Part shown: positions 27,701 to 36,749 of the stretch, in pieces | Layout of the letters: each line of letters starts with the position of its first letter | How positions within the stretch are numbered: position 1 is the stretch's first letter | Source of the DNA: Spartinivicinus marinus | Lineage (GTDB): Bacteria > Pseudomonadota > Gammaproteobacteria > Pseudomonadales > Zooshikellaceae | Length of the DNA stretch: 64,000 nt | Direction: 5' to 3' | Assembly: GCF_026309355.1 (NCBI RefSeq) | Contig: NZ_JAPJZK010000001.1 | Span: 3,182,501 to 3,246,500, forward strand | Made by a program: the position numbers and the translations under genes | Notes under the pieces: model-generated | What the model was told of the DNA's origin: nothing | The model's database searches: none | What the model saw: only the letters and a program-made list of their open reading frames with translations

Positions 27701-28062
27701 GGGATGGTGGGGTTGGCTTTTTTGCCCTCAATAAACTCTGTAACTGAAATACCGTAGAGCAAATGGTTGTAGAGCTTTTCATTAGCTGCTCCTAAGCCTT
27801 CGTTAAGCGCTGGGCTGGCAATTATGCTGATAATATTGTCGATTGCTTTATCGCTTAACCTGTGGTTTTTGCCATTAAACGGGAAGCTGCGCTTTTTTAA
27901 CTCTTGTTTGAGAACACTTTTTAATAGTACATCACTGGTATTATTGTTACGAATTTTTAATGCCTGCTCTGGGGGTAAAAATGTCCAGCCAAGTTTGCTC
28001 AGCAATGTTAAAGCAGGGATTTTGGCGCTGTATTCTTCTTGAAATTTTGGGCCAGTTTGCAT
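24784..28062 (-). CDS. hsdR: Type I restriction enzyme, R subunit
   Basis: 1092 residues. Translocates and cuts DNA lacking the cognate methylation. Nuclease site: Asp153 and Glu167-x-Lys169 in RPDIVCF...VVIEAKR. Helicase: Walker A TTGSGKS at about 345-352, DEGHRSQ (motif II), AFTGTPL (motif III), LLTGFDEPK and ARVNRLHPHK (motif VI). The C-terminal helical region that contacts the methylase is complete. It appears intact and is the fourth gene of the minus-strand hsd operon. Confidence 0.95.
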   Translation of the reverse strand: MQTGPKFQEEYSAKIPALTLLSKLGWTFLPPEQALKIRNNNTSDVLLKSVLKQELKKRSFPFNGKNHRLSDKAIDNIISIIASPALNEGLGAANEKLYNHLLYGISVTEFIEGKKANPTIPLIDWHNTENNNFLFTEEFTVLRSNGIESRRPDIVCFVNGIPFVVIEAKRPDSQAKKGPTVEEGISQCLRNQHNDEVPQLFAYSQLLLSINGTDGRYGTCHTPAKFWATWREEDISETEMTGLKNQRLSTEQKSAIFTHRPAKDSDWYETLIASGELIVTGQDKLLISLLTPKRLLDMTRFFTLFDKKAGKIVARYQQVFGIKRLIERISTHNNKGGREGGVIWHTTGSGKSFTMVFLSKALILHDSLKQCRIIVVTDRIDLENQLSSTFMSSGELAAKKDKAAAMATSGQRLAEQIGQGNERIIFSLIQKFNSATQLPACKNNSADIIVLIDEGHRSQGGGNHMKMKQALPNAAFIAFTGTPLLKEDKTTNKFGPIIHAYTMQRAVEDQAVTPLLYEERIPDLDVNERAIDSWFDRITEGLTSEQKTDLKQKFAKKGQVYQSEDRLRLIALDIANHFVKNIDDGLKGQLACDSKESAIKYKQYLDEAGLFESAVVMSPPDTREGNTTVDEASIPEVTQWWKENVGNQEEQAYTRQVIDRFNKDDELKLLIVVDKLLTGFDEPKNTVLYIDKPLKEHNLIQAIARVNRLHPHKKFGLLIDYRGILAELDTTIQKYQDLASRTQGGYDINDIAGLYNQMNTEYKRLPQLYKRLWSIFSGVKNKSQIEQLRQVLIPKIVEKDGELVDANLKVRDDFYEALTEFSSCLKVALQSATFYEDKSFSDEDRRHYKETVKQLSNLRQVAKRDAGETVNYDEYVSQVKKLLDKHVVGVEIKEPDGVYAVSKMGQQQKPEQWSEEKTRNETDIIKTRVTKMIEQDLRDDPYAQEAFSKLLRKAIEEAEQQFNHPLKQYLIFHELETKASARQLDDIPKALSGNIHAQKYFGVFKKVLPAAFSVFNEDEQKTWIDLAFKIETLVEKAVAENSINPQNIEAAIRKQLLPILFKECKTIGSGMDQAKAIVEWVVQITRVGISDT

Positions 28063-28136
28063 GATGAATCCTTATTCTATACAGATACTGCTTTATATTT
28101 GACTCAGTTAAGGCTTTGAATCAATAAGTTACAAAG

Positions 28137-30056
28137 TTAAATAGGGTGATCCTTTAGCCACTCTTTCCCTTTAGGAGTAATTTGATAAGCTTGCTCAGGG
28201 TGGTTAACCACCTCTGGGTAAAGATAATTAATTAGCCCTTGTTCTCTTAGCGGGTTTAAATGGCTGGTTTTAAGTCTGCTGACATCTCGTTTTAATAGAG
28301 CACCAAGTGCTTCAGCATTTCTTGGGGTAGTTGCAATCAGCATTAAAATAATGGGCCATAGCTTTTCTTTACGTGCCTTAGGGGTTAGTTCTGTAATAGC
28401 TTGCTGCAAACTATCCGATAACTCCGGCGTGTCACGGTTTTCTTGTTTAAGGTCACTGCTATGTAGTTTGAGGTCACTGCTATTTAGTTTGAGGTCACTG
28501 CTATTTAGTTTGAGGTCACTGCTATTTGAAGGTTGCTCTGTTGTTTGGTTAATACTTTCAGCTGATAAGCGATAGTAAGTTGCAGGCCCTTTTCCCCCTT
28601 TTACTAGCAGCTGATAACCTTTGCATAGTTTTCCTAGCACTTGGCTTGCTGTTAGAGTGTCCAAGCCAGTAATAGACCGTAATGCCCCGTTATCGATAGC
28701 TCTCATTTCCTTCGCCAGCACCAGCGCTTTTGCTTCTACATCGGCTAGCTGCAATGATGAAAACTGCTTTAACCACTCTAGTTGTTCTGCATCCATTAAC
28801 TGGTGCAATAAATAGGTGGCGGTAAATTGGTTTTCCAGCTGGTGATTGGTAAAAACCGGCACAGTAAGCCCTGCTTCGGTTAATAAGCGGCGCATGGTGC
28901 GAATGCCAGTGCCTTTGGTTTCGGCAAAGTCTAGGTCATATAATACGGCGGCTATAATCGGGTTGCGGAGCTGCGAGCCCATTTCACCCAGCATGGTTTC
29001 TGGCTTTAAGGAGTAACCCGAATTGCGAATTTCCAGCCGGTTACTGTAACGCACCACCAAGGTTGGTTGATTTACTTGGTAGTCACGATGCATAAGTGCA
29101 TTGACCACGGCCTCTCGAACCACTTTGTGGGGCAGTAATGGTTGGTCTGCTCGTTGCGTTTCGCCTTCTTTTAAAATGAAGTGACGAGGCATATCATCCA
29201 AAATGGTGGCTTCTAACCGGGTAATTAGCCGAATAATCGGTTCGCGAAAATCTTGGGTTGTCGCAAAACGCTGGCTTGGGTCTTCTACCCATTGGGTGCC
29301 TTGAATACGTACATAATCTACCCTGACGACAGGCAGTAAACGGCGTAGAGATAGCGGTTTAGCTAGTAACAATAACCCAGCTACATTGGGTAGATAGCTG
29401 CCATTACGTTTTTCTACCAGCCTTAATGCACGCAGCATTTCCTCATCAGAGGCTTGCAGCTCTTCTGCCTGAGGACGCACTCGGGAGCGTAGTTGCCGGT
29501 AAAGCTCAATGGCAGAAGGGTCTAAATCATCCCATTCAGCACCCGATAAAATAACCTGCTCAAAACTCATTCCTGATTTAGCCAGTAATAATGGTGCTAA
29601 TTCTTGTTGAGAGCATTCATAGTCACCATTTAAGCCGCGGCGCCATACCCCCGTTTTACGTTTGTTTTTACTGCCATGCTTGCCAATAAAACCACAGGGC
29701 TTGGCGGCTGGGTCTAGCTCAGGTATGAATACGCCTATCACCAGCTTACCCTCAATAGCGGTATGCTGGCTTTGTACTGGTATCGCAATATCAAATTGGG
29801 TACGACAATTGCCTTGTAATTCGTTCAGTAGTTTATCGGTATCAGTAACACCTGTTACCCAATAATTGTTGTGTGTTTCATCAGGTTCAGAAATACCTAG
29901 TAATAAAAAACCGCCACCTGACCCAGGCTCATTAGCAAATGCACAAACGGTTTGCATAATAGAGTCGCCAATATGTGTGGCGCGTTTCGCCTCGATGCGA
30001 GGGTGCTCATCCAGCGCTATTAATTCCTGATAAACCTCCTCCACCGACCAATCCAT
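28137..30056 (-). CDS. AlbA_2/Schlafen-type ATP-binding protein with winged-helix C-terminus
   Basis: 639 residues. Residues about 8-130 form an AlbA_2 domain (HPRIEAKRA...FANEPGSGGGFLLLGI); 300-400 holds the HATPase-like C-domain of COG2865 proteins (LPHKVVREAVVNALMHRDY, RNPIIAAVLYDL, GTGIRTM). A hinge with four heptad units (NSSDLKL) follows, then a winged helix at 550-635. Genes of this group often sit in type I restriction loci, possibly as regulators or defence accessories; activity here is unproven. It starts one base before the hsdS stop region ends, so it is likely co-translated with hsdS. Confidence 0.8.
   Translation of the reverse strand: MDWSVEEVYQELIALDEHPRIEAKRATHIGDSIMQTVCAFANEPGSGGGFLLLGISEPDETHNNYWVTGVTDTDKLLNELQGNCRTQFDIAIPVQSQHTAIEGKLVIGVFIPELDPAAKPCGFIGKHGSKNKRKTGVWRRGLNGDYECSQQELAPLLLAKSGMSFEQVILSGAEWDDLDPSAIELYRQLRSRVRPQAEELQASDEEMLRALRLVEKRNGSYLPNVAGLLLLAKPLSLRRLLPVVRVDYVRIQGTQWVEDPSQRFATTQDFREPIIRLITRLEATILDDMPRHFILKEGETQRADQPLLPHKVVREAVVNALMHRDYQVNQPTLVVRYSNRLEIRNSGYSLKPETMLGEMGSQLRNPIIAAVLYDLDFAETKGTGIRTMRRLLTEAGLTVPVFTNHQLENQFTATYLLHQLMDAEQLEWLKQFSSLQLADVEAKALVLAKEMRAIDNGALRSITGLDTLTASQVLGKLCKGYQLLVKGGKGPATYYRLSAESINQTTEQPSNSSDLKLNSSDLKLNSSDLKLHSSDLKQENRDTPELSDSLQQAITELTPKARKEKLWPIILMLIATTPRNAEALGALLKRDVSRLKTSHLNPLREQGLINYLYPEVVNHPEQAYQITPKGKEWLKDHPI
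28451..28528 (-). repeat. 21-bp tandem repeat inside the AlbA_2 gene
   Basis: Three full units (28451, 28472, 28493) and most of a fourth (28514), nearly identical. Being 21 bp long they add or remove seven residues (NSSDLKL) without shifting the frame. Confidence 0.9.
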
Positions 30057-31262
30057 TTAGGCAACCTCCAACTCGTCAACGTTAACTCGGCGTTTGCCGG
30101 TTAATAATTGCTGCATTAAGGCTTTTTTCTCTTGCTTTAAACAGTCGAGTTTTTGTTGTAGGGTTTCGATTTCTTTATCTGCGGTTGAGAGTATGGTGGC
30201 GATTTTTTGTTGCTCTTTAAGGCTTGGTGAATGTACTTTTAACTCTAAAAGTTCTTTAGGATTGACACGTCTAGCTTTTCTACCACCATTGGCGAGCCCT
30301 AGATTAGCTTTATAAAACTCCTCTCTAGAAACGAAGTAAAGGAACCATTTAGGACAAACTTCAGGTAAAAAGTTAAAAGCAGGTAAATCTAGAGTTGACT
30401 CATACCCATCTAAGTTTTCAGGTATAATTCCAAATGCACCGTTTAAGAAGTCAAGTTTGCTATAAATGAACTGGCCTGATTTTCTAATATAGTATTTTGT
30501 GGACTCACTGCCAGAGCGAGTTTCCTTTTTCTGTATAACACCTTGACCATAAAGTTTTATGGTGATTTTTTTTGCTATATCGCCAGTATTTCCTGGAGTT
30601 CGACTTTCTATTATAAATTCAGAAATTAGTCTTTTGCACCACTGTCCACTAAACCCCGGCAAACGCTTTTTACCTGTTAACAACTGCTGCATTAATGCTT
30701 TTTTCTGTTGTTTGCTATTAGCTAGTAGTTGTTCTGTGGTGGTAATGGCTTTGTCCCAGGTGGATAGGATTTTGGCTATTTTTTTTTGTTCGGGGAGGGG
30801 GGGGATGGGAAATACTAGCTCTCCAATTTTTTTTAAAGTTAATCTTGTGATGGCTTGGCCTGCCATTTGGGACTTGATTAGTGACTGCCCCATAGGGCTT
30901 AGTAATATTTGAATAAGAAAGTTATTTACTAGTATGTTTTTTTTTCCACTTAGAATAGCAACGCTTGATAATAGACTGAATTCTTCTGCTAAAACGTTTA
31001 ACGCAGCATTACCTGTATTTGCACCATCCTTAGTTAATAATACATCTCCATATTGAACTGGACTAGCCTTAAATATTTTTCGATGTTCTTCCTCAGAAAT
31101 ATATGATATATCTGATAGGTCCATAGTACCAAATTTAATGTTCTTTGAGGTAATATATTTAAATGCTCCACTTGTGCTTTTTGGAGAAAAATGGGTTCCG
31201 TCTTTTAGAGTAAGTAGCACTTTATGCAGAGGTTCTTTTGTCCAACTATTGGGTAGTTTCAT
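30057..31262 (-). CDS. hsdS: Type I restriction enzyme, S (specificity) subunit
   Basis: 401 residues. Two target-recognition domains (about 5-150 and 205-345), each followed by a conserved helical spacer. The spacers carry the same pattern, EQKKIAKILSTWDKAI...KKALMQQLLTGK and EQQKIATILSTADKEI...KKALMQQLLTGK, which also form near-repeats in the DNA. Family role: each domain reads one half of a bipartite target. It starts one base after the hsdM stop. The target sequence cannot be read from the protein. Confidence 0.94.
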   Translation of the reverse strand: MKLPNSWTKEPLHKVLLTLKDGTHFSPKSTSGAFKYITSKNIKFGTMDLSDISYISEEEHRKIFKASPVQYGDVLLTKDGANTGNAALNVLAEEFSLLSSVAILSGKKNILVNNFLIQILLSPMGQSLIKSQMAGQAITRLTLKKIGELVFPIPPLPEQKKIAKILSTWDKAITTTEQLLANSKQQKKALMQQLLTGKKRLPGFSGQWCKRLISEFIIESRTPGNTGDIAKKITIKLYGQGVIQKKETRSGSESTKYYIRKSGQFIYSKLDFLNGAFGIIPENLDGYESTLDLPAFNFLPEVCPKWFLYFVSREEFYKANLGLANGGRKARRVNPKELLELKVHSPSLKEQQKIATILSTADKEIETLQQKLDCLKQEKKALMQQLLTGKRRVNVDELEVA

Positions 31263-31263
31263 G

Positions 31264-32799
31264 CTATACTCCCCCGGCCAGTGAATCGTATCCCAACTCC
31301 TCCAAATACCCAGCCATTTCCACTTCTAGCTCTGCCAACTGAGCCTTTAATTGTTCCCGCTGTTGTCGCACAGCTATCAAATCAATTTCTTCCTCTTCTT
31401 CAAAGGTATCTACATAACGAGGGATATTCAGGTTGTAATCGTTTTCTTGAATTTCTTTTAAACTGGCGACGTAGGCGTATTTATCGACATTTTCACCACC
31501 ACGATAGGTGTTAACGATTTTATCGATATTGTCTTGAATGAGTATGTTTTGGTTTTTGCCGGCTTTACATTCTCGGCTGGCATCGATAAACATGACGGAA
31601 TCATCTTGTTTATCACGAGCAAATAATAAAATAGCGGCGGGTATACCTGTGCCGTAAAATAATTTTTCTGGCAGGCCAATTACGGCATCTAATAAATTTT
31701 CGTCAATTAATTGCTTGCGGATTTTCCCTTCACTGCTGCCGCGGAATAATACGCCATGGGGGACTACTACACCCATTCGACCAGTGGTGGGGTTGAGGGT
31801 TTCGATCATATGCAGGATAAAGGCATAGTCCCCTTTGGTTTTAGGTGGAATGCCTCGGCGGAACCGGCTGAATTTATCGTGCGCTGCTTCGTCATGGCCC
31901 CACTTATCTAGCGAGAAGGGTGGGTTGGCAGTAACAATATCAAACAGCATTAAATTACCGTTTTTATCCAGCAATTTAGGATTGCGGATGGTATCGCCCC
32001 ATTCAACTTTGTGGTTGTCTTCACCGTGCAAAAACATGTTCATTTTGGCTAATGACCAGGTTGAACCAATCGCTTCCTGACCGTAGAGCTCATAGTTTTT
32101 GCTGTTGTGGTGCTCTTTTACTTTTCGGCCACATTTCATTAATAACGAGCCGGAACCACAGGCTGGGTCGCAAATGGTATCGCCGGGCCTTGGGTCCAGT
32201 AACTCAGCAATCAGTTCAGATACTTCAGGTGGGGTGTAAAACTCACCCGCTTTTTGTCCGCCGCTGGCAGCAAAGTTTTTGATTAAGTATTCGTAGGCAT
32301 TACCAATGACATCCAGTGAACCGACCCGGCTGGGCTTCAGGTTGAGTTCAGGTTTGGCAAAGTCTTCTAGCAGGTGGCGTAAGATAGTGTTCTTTTGTTT
32401 TTCTTCACCGAGCCGGTCAGTGTTAAAAGATATATCCTGGAATACACTCTTACCGGCGTCTTTTAATTTGTTGCCATTCGCTTCTTCAATCGCATGCAGT
32501 GCCTGGTCAATGCGCTCACCATTACCAGGCTCGTGGCGGTGTTCCCAGAGCGTGTAAAAGCTGGCGGATTTGGGGAGCACAAAGCGCTCTTGCTTCATTA
32601 GCTCTTCAATCAACGCTGGCTCATCACCATGCTCTTTTTGGTATGCTTCATAATGGTCTTGCCATACATCACTGATGTACTTCAAGAACAGCATAGCCAG
32701 AATAAAGTCTTTATAGGTATCGGCACTGATGGTACCTCTGAAGGTATCGCAGGCTGCCCATAAGGCCTTGTTGATAGAATCTTGATTAATGGATGTCAT
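31264..32799 (-). CDS. hsdM: Type I restriction enzyme, M (methyltransferase) subunit
   Basis: 511 residues. N6-adenine methyltransferase. N-terminal helical domain (about 8-150), SAM-binding motif I DPACGSGSLL and catalytic motif IV NPPF starting at Asn292. It is complete, and first in the operon hsdM-hsdS-AlbA_2-hsdR-M48. Its promoter must lie in 32800-33181. Confidence 0.96.
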   Translation of the reverse strand: MTSINQDSINKALWAACDTFRGTISADTYKDFILAMLFLKYISDVWQDHYEAYQKEHGDEPALIEELMKQERFVLPKSASFYTLWEHRHEPGNGERIDQALHAIEEANGNKLKDAGKSVFQDISFNTDRLGEEKQKNTILRHLLEDFAKPELNLKPSRVGSLDVIGNAYEYLIKNFAASGGQKAGEFYTPPEVSELIAELLDPRPGDTICDPACGSGSLLMKCGRKVKEHHNSKNYELYGQEAIGSTWSLAKMNMFLHGEDNHKVEWGDTIRNPKLLDKNGNLMLFDIVTANPPFSLDKWGHDEAAHDKFSRFRRGIPPKTKGDYAFILHMIETLNPTTGRMGVVVPHGVLFRGSSEGKIRKQLIDENLLDAVIGLPEKLFYGTGIPAAILLFARDKQDDSVMFIDASRECKAGKNQNILIQDNIDKIVNTYRGGENVDKYAYVASLKEIQENDYNLNIPRYVDTFEEEEEIDLIAVRQQREQLKAQLAELEVEMAGYLEELGYDSLAGGV

Positions 32800-33181
32800 A
32801 CCTATAAACCTAACTTAATATTTAGTTTAGGGTTTTGTATAAAAAATGTTCTATAAAACAGTTGAAGCAATAAAATATGCGCAGACTGCCCTTGGATTAT
32901 ACCAAGTTTATATATCTGAGGCACTTTATGCTGTATTCATAAAGAGGCCAAAGTGCTATGGAGTGCCTGTGTTTTCTGGTGGTTAAAGACAGCTGAGTTA
33001 AGCTATTAAATTTGAAGTCTAACCTTGAATTACTATTGTTTTTTTGCTCATAGATTTTATCTAACCTAAAGAAACACTACTTAACGACATTGGTTAAACT
33101 AAATGTCATTATCATAGACTAAAAATCAAAAGAGCTATTTTTAGTGTTTCAAATACATCATAAAATTTTTAAGGACAAACC
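32800..33181. other. Intergenic region, 382 bp
   Basis: Divergent promoter region between hsdM (minus) and ahr (plus). AT-rich; AAGGA 7 bases before the ahr ATG is its ribosome site. No further element recognised. Confidence 0.4.
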
Positions 33182-34183
33182 ATGATCAAAGCCTACGCCG
33201 CTTTAGAACCCAAAGGTAAATTAACGGAATTTGAATATGACCCAGGTGAGTTGGGGCCTCAGGAAGTTGAGATTGATGTGGATTATTGCGGTATTTGTCA
33301 CTCAGATTTATCGATGATTAATAATGAATGGGGGTTATCTGAATATCCACTGGTTGCTGGGCATGAAGTGGTTGGTCGGGTTGCTCAAGTGGGTGAGCAT
33401 GTTACCCATTTACAGGCGGGTCGGTTGGTTGGATTAGGTTGGCATGCTGACTATTGCCAGGCTTGCTCACACTGTAATGCGGGGGATCATAATTTGTGTT
33501 TAACCGCTCAAGGAACCATTGTGGGACATCATGGTGGCTTTGCGGATAAGGTGCGGGCTAATGCTAAATGTGTGGTGTCGCTACCAGAAGGTATTGATGT
33601 AAAGTCGGCGGGCCCATTGTTTTGCGGTGGCATTACGGTGTTTAATCCATTGGTGCAGTTTGACATTAAACCAACGGATAAGGTGGCGGTAATCGGCATT
33701 GGGGGCTTAGGGCATCTAGCTTTGCAGTTTTTGAATGCTTGGGGCTGTGAGGTAACAGCATTTACTTCTAGTGAGAGTAAGTCTGAAGAGGCAAAGTCAT
33801 TAGGTGCTCACCACACACTCAACTCTCGTGACTCTGAAGCCATTGCGGCAGCCGCTGGGCGCTTTGATTTTATGCTTTCTACCGTTAACGTCAAGCTGGA
33901 CTGGAATCTTTACCTTTCAACACTCAAACCCAAAGGACGTTTACATTTTGTCGGGGCAACTTTGGAGCCGCTTGATATCAATGTTTTTGGCTTAATCATG
34001 CAGCAACGTTCTATTTCTGGCTCGCCAGTAGGCAGTCCTGGCAATATTGCAAAAATGTTAGAATTTGCCGCTCAACATAATATCAAGCCAATGGTTGAAA
34101 TGTTTAAATTTAGTCAAGTCAACGAAGCTTTGGCCCATTTAGAAAGTGGCAAGGCGCGTTATAGAATAGTATTAGAGAAATAA
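33182..34183 (+). CDS. ahr: NADPH-dependent aldehyde reductase Ahr (YjgB-like)
   Basis: 333 residues, zinc-dependent medium-chain dehydrogenase. Catalytic zinc region CGICHSD (Cys36, Cys39) and GHE (His61, Glu62); structural zinc Cys92, 95, 98, 106; nucleotide-binding [12 protein letters not shown]. The N-terminal [20 protein letters not shown] and the STVNV...LDWNLYL segment match the E. coli Ahr/YjgB group, which reduces broad aldehydes. It is monocistronic. Physiological substrate is inferred. Confidence 0.88.
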   Translation: MIKAYAALEPKGKLTEFEYDPGELGPQEVEIDVDYCGICHSDLSMINNEWGLSEYPLVAGHEVVGRVAQVGEHVTHLQAGRLVGLGWHADYCQACSHCNAGDHNLCLTAQGTIVGHHGGFADKVRANAKCVVSLPEGIDVKSAGPLFCGGITVFNPLVQFDIKPTDKVAVIGIGGLGHLALQFLNAWGCEVTAFTSSESKSEEAKSLGAHHTLNSRDSEAIAAAAGRFDFMLSTVNVKLDWNLYLSTLKPKGRLHFVGATLEPLDINVFGLIMQQRSISGSPVGSPGNIAKMLEFAAQHNIKPMVEMFKFSQVNEALAHLESGKARYRIVLEK

Positions 34184-34561
34184 AAAACATATGCTCGTCA
34201 CGAATGACTTTAGAATGTCTGGATTTTCTTGTTAGAAGAGTCCTAGACGATTTTTCCAAAGAATAATTCGCGAAGAGTATAGAAGTGTAGCTTATTGCAT
34301 ATGAATATATTTCATAGTTTTATTTTTGTGTAACATTACAAAAAACAAAAAAATTAAAAAGAGAATATTTGTTGATCTGAGTCTATGCAGCTGGCATTAT
34401 TTTGTCCTTTTATTGTTGCAGTATTTTTTAGCAATAACCATTGAAGCTTATTTGGTTTGCTAGCAGCTGTAATTAGCCCTGATGTTAGGGTATCCAATAA
34501 AATAAGCGGTTTTCTCGGTAGTTCTTAATTACTTTCAAGGATGAATAGATAAGGATAGACC
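34184..34561. other. Intergenic region, 378 bp
   Basis: Contains fragments of the dispersed repeat (about 34197-34215 and 34261-34281), a poly-A-rich stretch at about 34335, and the promoter of the secreted-protein genes. AAGGA lies 7 bases before the ATG at 34562. Confidence 0.45.
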
Positions 34562-35122
34562 ATGAAATACGTTGCACTTGTTTCCAGTTTGGTTATTTCA
34601 GCTTCTTCATTAGCTTATGGAGATGGTATAGGGATAGATCCAGAAAAGGTTCGTTTCTTAGGTGGCTGTTCCGGTTTGGTTGATACTAACCCTGATAAGT
34701 CATTTGATATTATTTTTGATGAGCAACCCCAGGCTGAGGCCTATGGTGGGCGTGAGCGGAAAACCTGTGTTGTGAAGTTTCCGATTCAAATGCCTGCTGG
34801 TTATCAGCTGGCAATTAGTCGGGTAGGGTTTGAAGGGGTTGCAATGATTCAATATAACGGGAAAGGACAAATTGTATTACGTCACCGCTTGGCAGGTACT
34901 ACTGGAAATGCGGCGATTCAAGAGTTTTTCCCAAGTAACTTTCCTCAAAATATAACAGTTAATAAAAACTTTGCTGGTTACTCATTTTCGCCTTGCGGTC
35001 AGACAGTCACATTTAAAACGTCTATAACCGTAGAGGCAGAAAATGGCCGGGTAGTAATCGATGAAGCTGCAGGAAGAACTGTTAATTATGGTTATGAAAT
35101 GGTTCAGTGTGGGCAGTTTTAA
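34562..35122 (+). CDS. Secreted DUF4360-like protein, paralogue 1
   Basis: 186 residues. Signal peptide at 1-19 (ending SLAYG). The mature part has four Cys and the family pattern: a first Cys near FLGGC, a RKTCVVKFPIQMPAGYQLAISRVGFEG segment, a beta-rich middle, and late Cys residues in SPCGQTVTF and VQC. DUF4360 proteins are small secreted proteins of unknown function. It is first of three tandem relatives; the 143-bp gap to the next has a long-range inverted repeat (ggaagcc/ggcttcc). Confidence 0.72.
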   Translation: MKYVALVSSLVISASSLAYGDGIGIDPEKVRFLGGCSGLVDTNPDKSFDIIFDEQPQAEAYGGRERKTCVVKFPIQMPAGYQLAISRVGFEGVAMIQYNGKGQIVLRHRLAGTTGNAAIQEFFPSNFPQNITVNKNFAGYSFSPCGQTVTFKTSITVEAENGRVVIDEAAGRTVNYGYEMVQCGQF

Positions 35123-35265
35123 CTGAAAACCAGGCAAATAACTGATGTGTAATCTGGAAGCCTTTTAACCTGAGTATTTCTTCACTGAGGTGCATGAAAA
35201 TATTTTCTGTAGCCTGTTGAATCATTTGGGGTTAGGCTTCCTTATACTGTAAAAAGGCTTTTACC

Positions 35266-35886
35266 ATGCAATATAAAAAGCTTTTATTTAAGAGCGTATC
35301 AGCATTATTTTTGATTTCTGCTGTTACTCATTTAAATGCAAATCAACTTATTTCATCAAATAGCACTGACTCAATAATTAGTGATATTAAATTTTTAGGC
35401 GACAGTTGCAATGAAAGTGCAACGGTTAAATATGATCCGGTATCTGGCAATACCCTTATTAGTTTTGAAAATCTGGTAACGACAATAGGGCCTGAGAAGC
35501 TTCAAGATAGGGCGATATGTGTTATCAAATATGTATTATTAGTACCACAACAACAACGAGCAATTATCCCAGCCATTACTGTAACTGGTGCAACCGAGTC
35601 TACAGAAGCAAGTAAACACTCGGTAAGTTTACGCTATCGACAAGCGGGTGGGGTTGGGGAGGCATCTATCTGGCAGTTTAGTGGGTTGGCGAAAGGTAAT
35701 GTTGCCTTAACTAAGCCTATGAGCAATAAAATCAATAGCTGTGGCCAATCTCTTAATTTAAAAGTATCCATAACTGTTGATACAGAGTTTCTAAATCGAC
35801 TGAGTGTCCCCACAGAGTATCAATCTACGGTTATTCGTTCCTTGGTTTTACCTAAGGTAGAGTTGCAAGACTGTCTGGCAGAATAA
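35266..35886 (+). CDS. Secreted DUF4360-like protein, paralogue 2
   Basis: 206 residues. Signal peptide at about 1-25. It keeps the layout of its neighbours: an early Cys (FLGDSC), a DRAICVIKYVLLVP strand, a beta-rich core (LRYRQAGGVGEASIWQF) and late Cys residues (SCGQSLNLK, LQDC). Identity to paralogue 1 is low outside these points. AAAGG precedes the ATG. Function is unknown. Confidence 0.68.
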   Translation: MQYKKLLFKSVSALFLISAVTHLNANQLISSNSTDSIISDIKFLGDSCNESATVKYDPVSGNTLISFENLVTTIGPEKLQDRAICVIKYVLLVPQQQRAIIPAITVTGATESTEASKHSVSLRYRQAGGVGEASIWQFSGLAKGNVALTKPMSNKINSCGQSLNLKVSITVDTEFLNRLSVPTEYQSTVIRSLVLPKVELQDCLAE

Positions 35887-35901
35887 TAGAGTAAATAGAA
35901 A

Positions 35902-36525
35902 ATGCCCTTCTCAAAAAATATATTGGTTTACGCAATTAGTTTATACCCTGTTGTTGGTTTTGCTATTACCCCGGAGTTTGAACGCATTGTTATACCCAGC
36001 AGTACCTGGTGCCCAGAGACTAACCCTTTATGTACTTGTAAAGGGGTAGCTGCTGATGCTAATGATGATGGCACAATTGACTTAATATTTAACCAATTTC
36101 AAGCAGTTTCAATGAATAGTAATGAAGTAGAAACAAGTTGTTCTATTCAAATCCCACTGATCATTCCTGAAGGCTATCAGGTAAGCTTTAGCCGTTTAGG
36201 GATAGAGGGCACCGTTAGCTTAAATGAGGAGGGAGAGGCTGGAGTTATCATTCATCAAAGTATGTCTGATGATGGTATAACCTCCCCCTATTATGCTGTT
36301 AGGGGGCGGCAAAATTACTATTATGATTATGGCAGCTTGCAAGATGTTGTTTTCGACTCTTGGGGAGAGCCAATTTATACGAGCTGTGGTAATGAGCGGG
36401 TTTATTTAGTTGCAAAAATTAACCTTATAGCTAAAGGGTTAAAAACCGTACTTAATATTGATGAAGGAGCAGCAACGGTTAAATTTAAAATAGATTATCA
36501 GCGCTGTCATGCATCTCGCGAATGA
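35902..36525 (+). CDS. Secreted DUF4360-like protein, paralogue 3
   Basis: 207 residues. Signal peptide at about 1-20. Cys-containing start (WCPETNPLCTCKG), then the shared SCSIQIPLIIPEGYQVSFSRLGIEGTV strand pair and late Cys residues (TSCGNERVYL, YQRC). It has two extra N-terminal Cys compared with its neighbours. It begins 15 bases after paralogue 2, so the two share a message. Function is unknown. Confidence 0.68.
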   Translation: MPFSKNILVYAISLYPVVGFAITPEFERIVIPSSTWCPETNPLCTCKGVAADANDDGTIDLIFNQFQAVSMNSNEVETSCSIQIPLIIPEGYQVSFSRLGIEGTVSLNEEGEAGVIIHQSMSDDGITSPYYAVRGRQNYYYDYGSLQDVVFDSWGEPIYTSCGNERVYLVAKINLIAKGLKTVLNIDEGAATVKFKIDYQRCHASRE

Positions 36526-36580
36526 TTTAAGGAGGGGTAGGTAATTGCACCTATCCCTGTAGGCTTTCTGTAAGTATCTC

Positions 36581-36603
36581 AGCAGGGTTTGAAACCTGCT
36601 TTA
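36581..36603 (+). terminator. Weak terminator after the DUF4360 genes
   Basis: Stem agcagg/cctgct (36581-36586 with 36595-36600) followed by TTTAT. A second imperfect hairpin (about 36534-36556) precedes it. Confidence 0.4.
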
Positions 36604-36749
36604 TGAACCACATCATATTTACTCAACTCCTTTTGTTATACGCGTCATACTAATAAAACCAGGTTGTTTGAATATTGATCAATTCTGGTACCTTATCGGC
36701 ATTGATTAAGAACTTGAATATCAATTCTCTTTTAGCCAGGGTTTTTACA

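Noticed and set aside
28451-28534. Possible CRISPR-like repeats
   Set aside because: Units are head-to-tail with no spacers and lie in frame inside a gene.
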